Made by a program: the position numbers and the translations under genes. Below, piece after piece: positions 5,976 through 6,297 of a DNA stretch of 6,297 nucleotides. Position 1 is the stretch's first letter; each line of letters begins with the position of its first letter. Origin of the DNA: an uncultured Novosphingobium sp. (GTDB taxonomy: Bacteria > Pseudomonadota > Alphaproteobacteria > Sphingomonadales > Sphingomonadaceae); the NCBI GenBank assembly GCA_937860195.1, contig CALMBN010000318.1, positions 1-6,297 on the forward strand. The letters are read 5' to 3'. Under the pieces are notes generated by a model that was given only the letters and a program-made list of their open reading frames with translations, was not told the origin of the DNA and made no database searches.

Positions 5976-6297
5976 ACGATCGCGAGCGCCCGCAGGCTGT
6001 CGGCGACATAGGGATGTTCGGGCCCGAAGGCCCGGCGGCGGAGGGCGAGCGAGCGCCCGGCGTAGCGCTCTGCTTCGGTGAACCGCCCCTGCCCGCGGGC
6101 GCTGACGGCCAGGTTCTCGAGGCTCTGCGCGATCTCCGGATGGTCGTCCCCGAAGCGCCGCCGGCGCCGCTCGAGGGCCTGGAGGTGGAGCGGCTCGGCC
6201 TCGGCGAAGCGGTCGAGGAGCTGCAGGCCTACTCCCAGGTTGTTGAGCCCGGCCAGCACCAGGGGATCGTCGGGGGTCAGGCGTCGCTGCCAGATGG
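5967..6297 (-). CDS. Tetratricopeptide repeat protein fragment (kinesin-light-chain type), both ends missing
   Basis: The minus strand is open from the window's right edge to the junction, giving about 110 residues with no natural start or stop. Two full repeats of about 42 residues and part of a third are visible: GLNNLGVGLQLLDRFAEAEP..., SLENLAVSARGQGRFTEAER... and SLRALAIVARG. The linkers FGDDHPEIAQ and FGPEHPYVAD are typical of the 42-residue TPR_10/TPR_12 repeats found in large signalling or kinase-linked proteins. Such repeats form a helical scaffold for protein binding; no specific role can be given. The frame extends beyond 6297 with IWQRRLTPDDPLV, so the GTG at 6259-6257 is internal. 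Left of the junction the same frame runs on to a stop at 5660, but that part is antisense to the FAH-like gene and is spurious. High GC and unrelated content suggest a different genomic origin from the operon. Confidence 0.7.

Noticed and set aside
5660..6259. A single 199-residue minus-strand protein covering TPR repeats and beyond
   Set aside because: Only the part right of about 5967 is TPR-like; the rest is antisense to the FAH-type gene and the divergent control region, so the long frame is accidental.
1..6297. CRISPR arrays, tRNA or rRNA genes, transposases
   Set aside because: No regularly spaced repeats, RNA-gene signatures or transposase motifs were seen on either strand by eye.

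Overview
The window looks like a piece of an alphaproteobacterial chromosome or metagenomic contig, most likely from a sphingomonad (order Sphingomonadales). The reasons are moderately high GC, tightly packed catabolic genes, and a short inverted repeat at the left edge of a type I remember from intergenic regions of Sphingopyxis, Novosphingobium and Erythrobacter. The assignment is an inference from recall, not a search result.

Layout. Positions 1-68 hold an inverted repeat just beyond the last gene of an operon. Positions 69-5607 hold six minus-strand genes, transcribed from right to left. In transcription order they are a histidinol-dehydrogenase-family enzyme (5607-4276), a short-chain dehydrogenase (4279-3524), a cyclase-family metal hydrolase (3503-2703), a CYP199-like cytochrome P450 (2703-1513), a dicamba/vanillate-demethylase-type Rieske oxygenase (1500-469) and a VOC-fold protein (476-69). 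Three of the five junctions overlap by 1 to 8 bases and the other two gaps are 12 and 20 bases, so this is almost certainly one transcript. Positions 5608-5768 are a divergent control region. At 5769 a plus-strand gene starts whose N-terminus matches the fumarylacetoacetate hydrolase (FAH) family.

The FAH-like gene is broken at about 5967-5975. From there to the end the sequence is visibly GC-richer and encodes, on the minus strand, tetratricopeptide repeats of the kinesin-light-chain type with no link to the rest. The two parts meet in a few shared bases. This looks like a chimeric join in the assembly or a microhomology recombination, and the last ~320 bases should not be treated as genomic context for the operon without checking.

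How the genes may work together. The P450 keeps, at a constant numbering offset of 13, essentially all the substrate-pocket residues I recall for the 4-methoxybenzoate demethylase CYP199A4. The Rieske enzyme keeps the metal ligands of dicamba O-monooxygenase at the same positions but not all of its substrate contacts. Together with two dehydrogenases, a cyclase-family hydrolase, a VOC protein and an FAH-family enzyme, this suggests an operon that oxidises or demethylates an aromatic (methoxylated or carboxylated) compound and processes the products. The complete pathway is not one I recognise. No ferredoxin, reductase, transporter or regulator is in the window.
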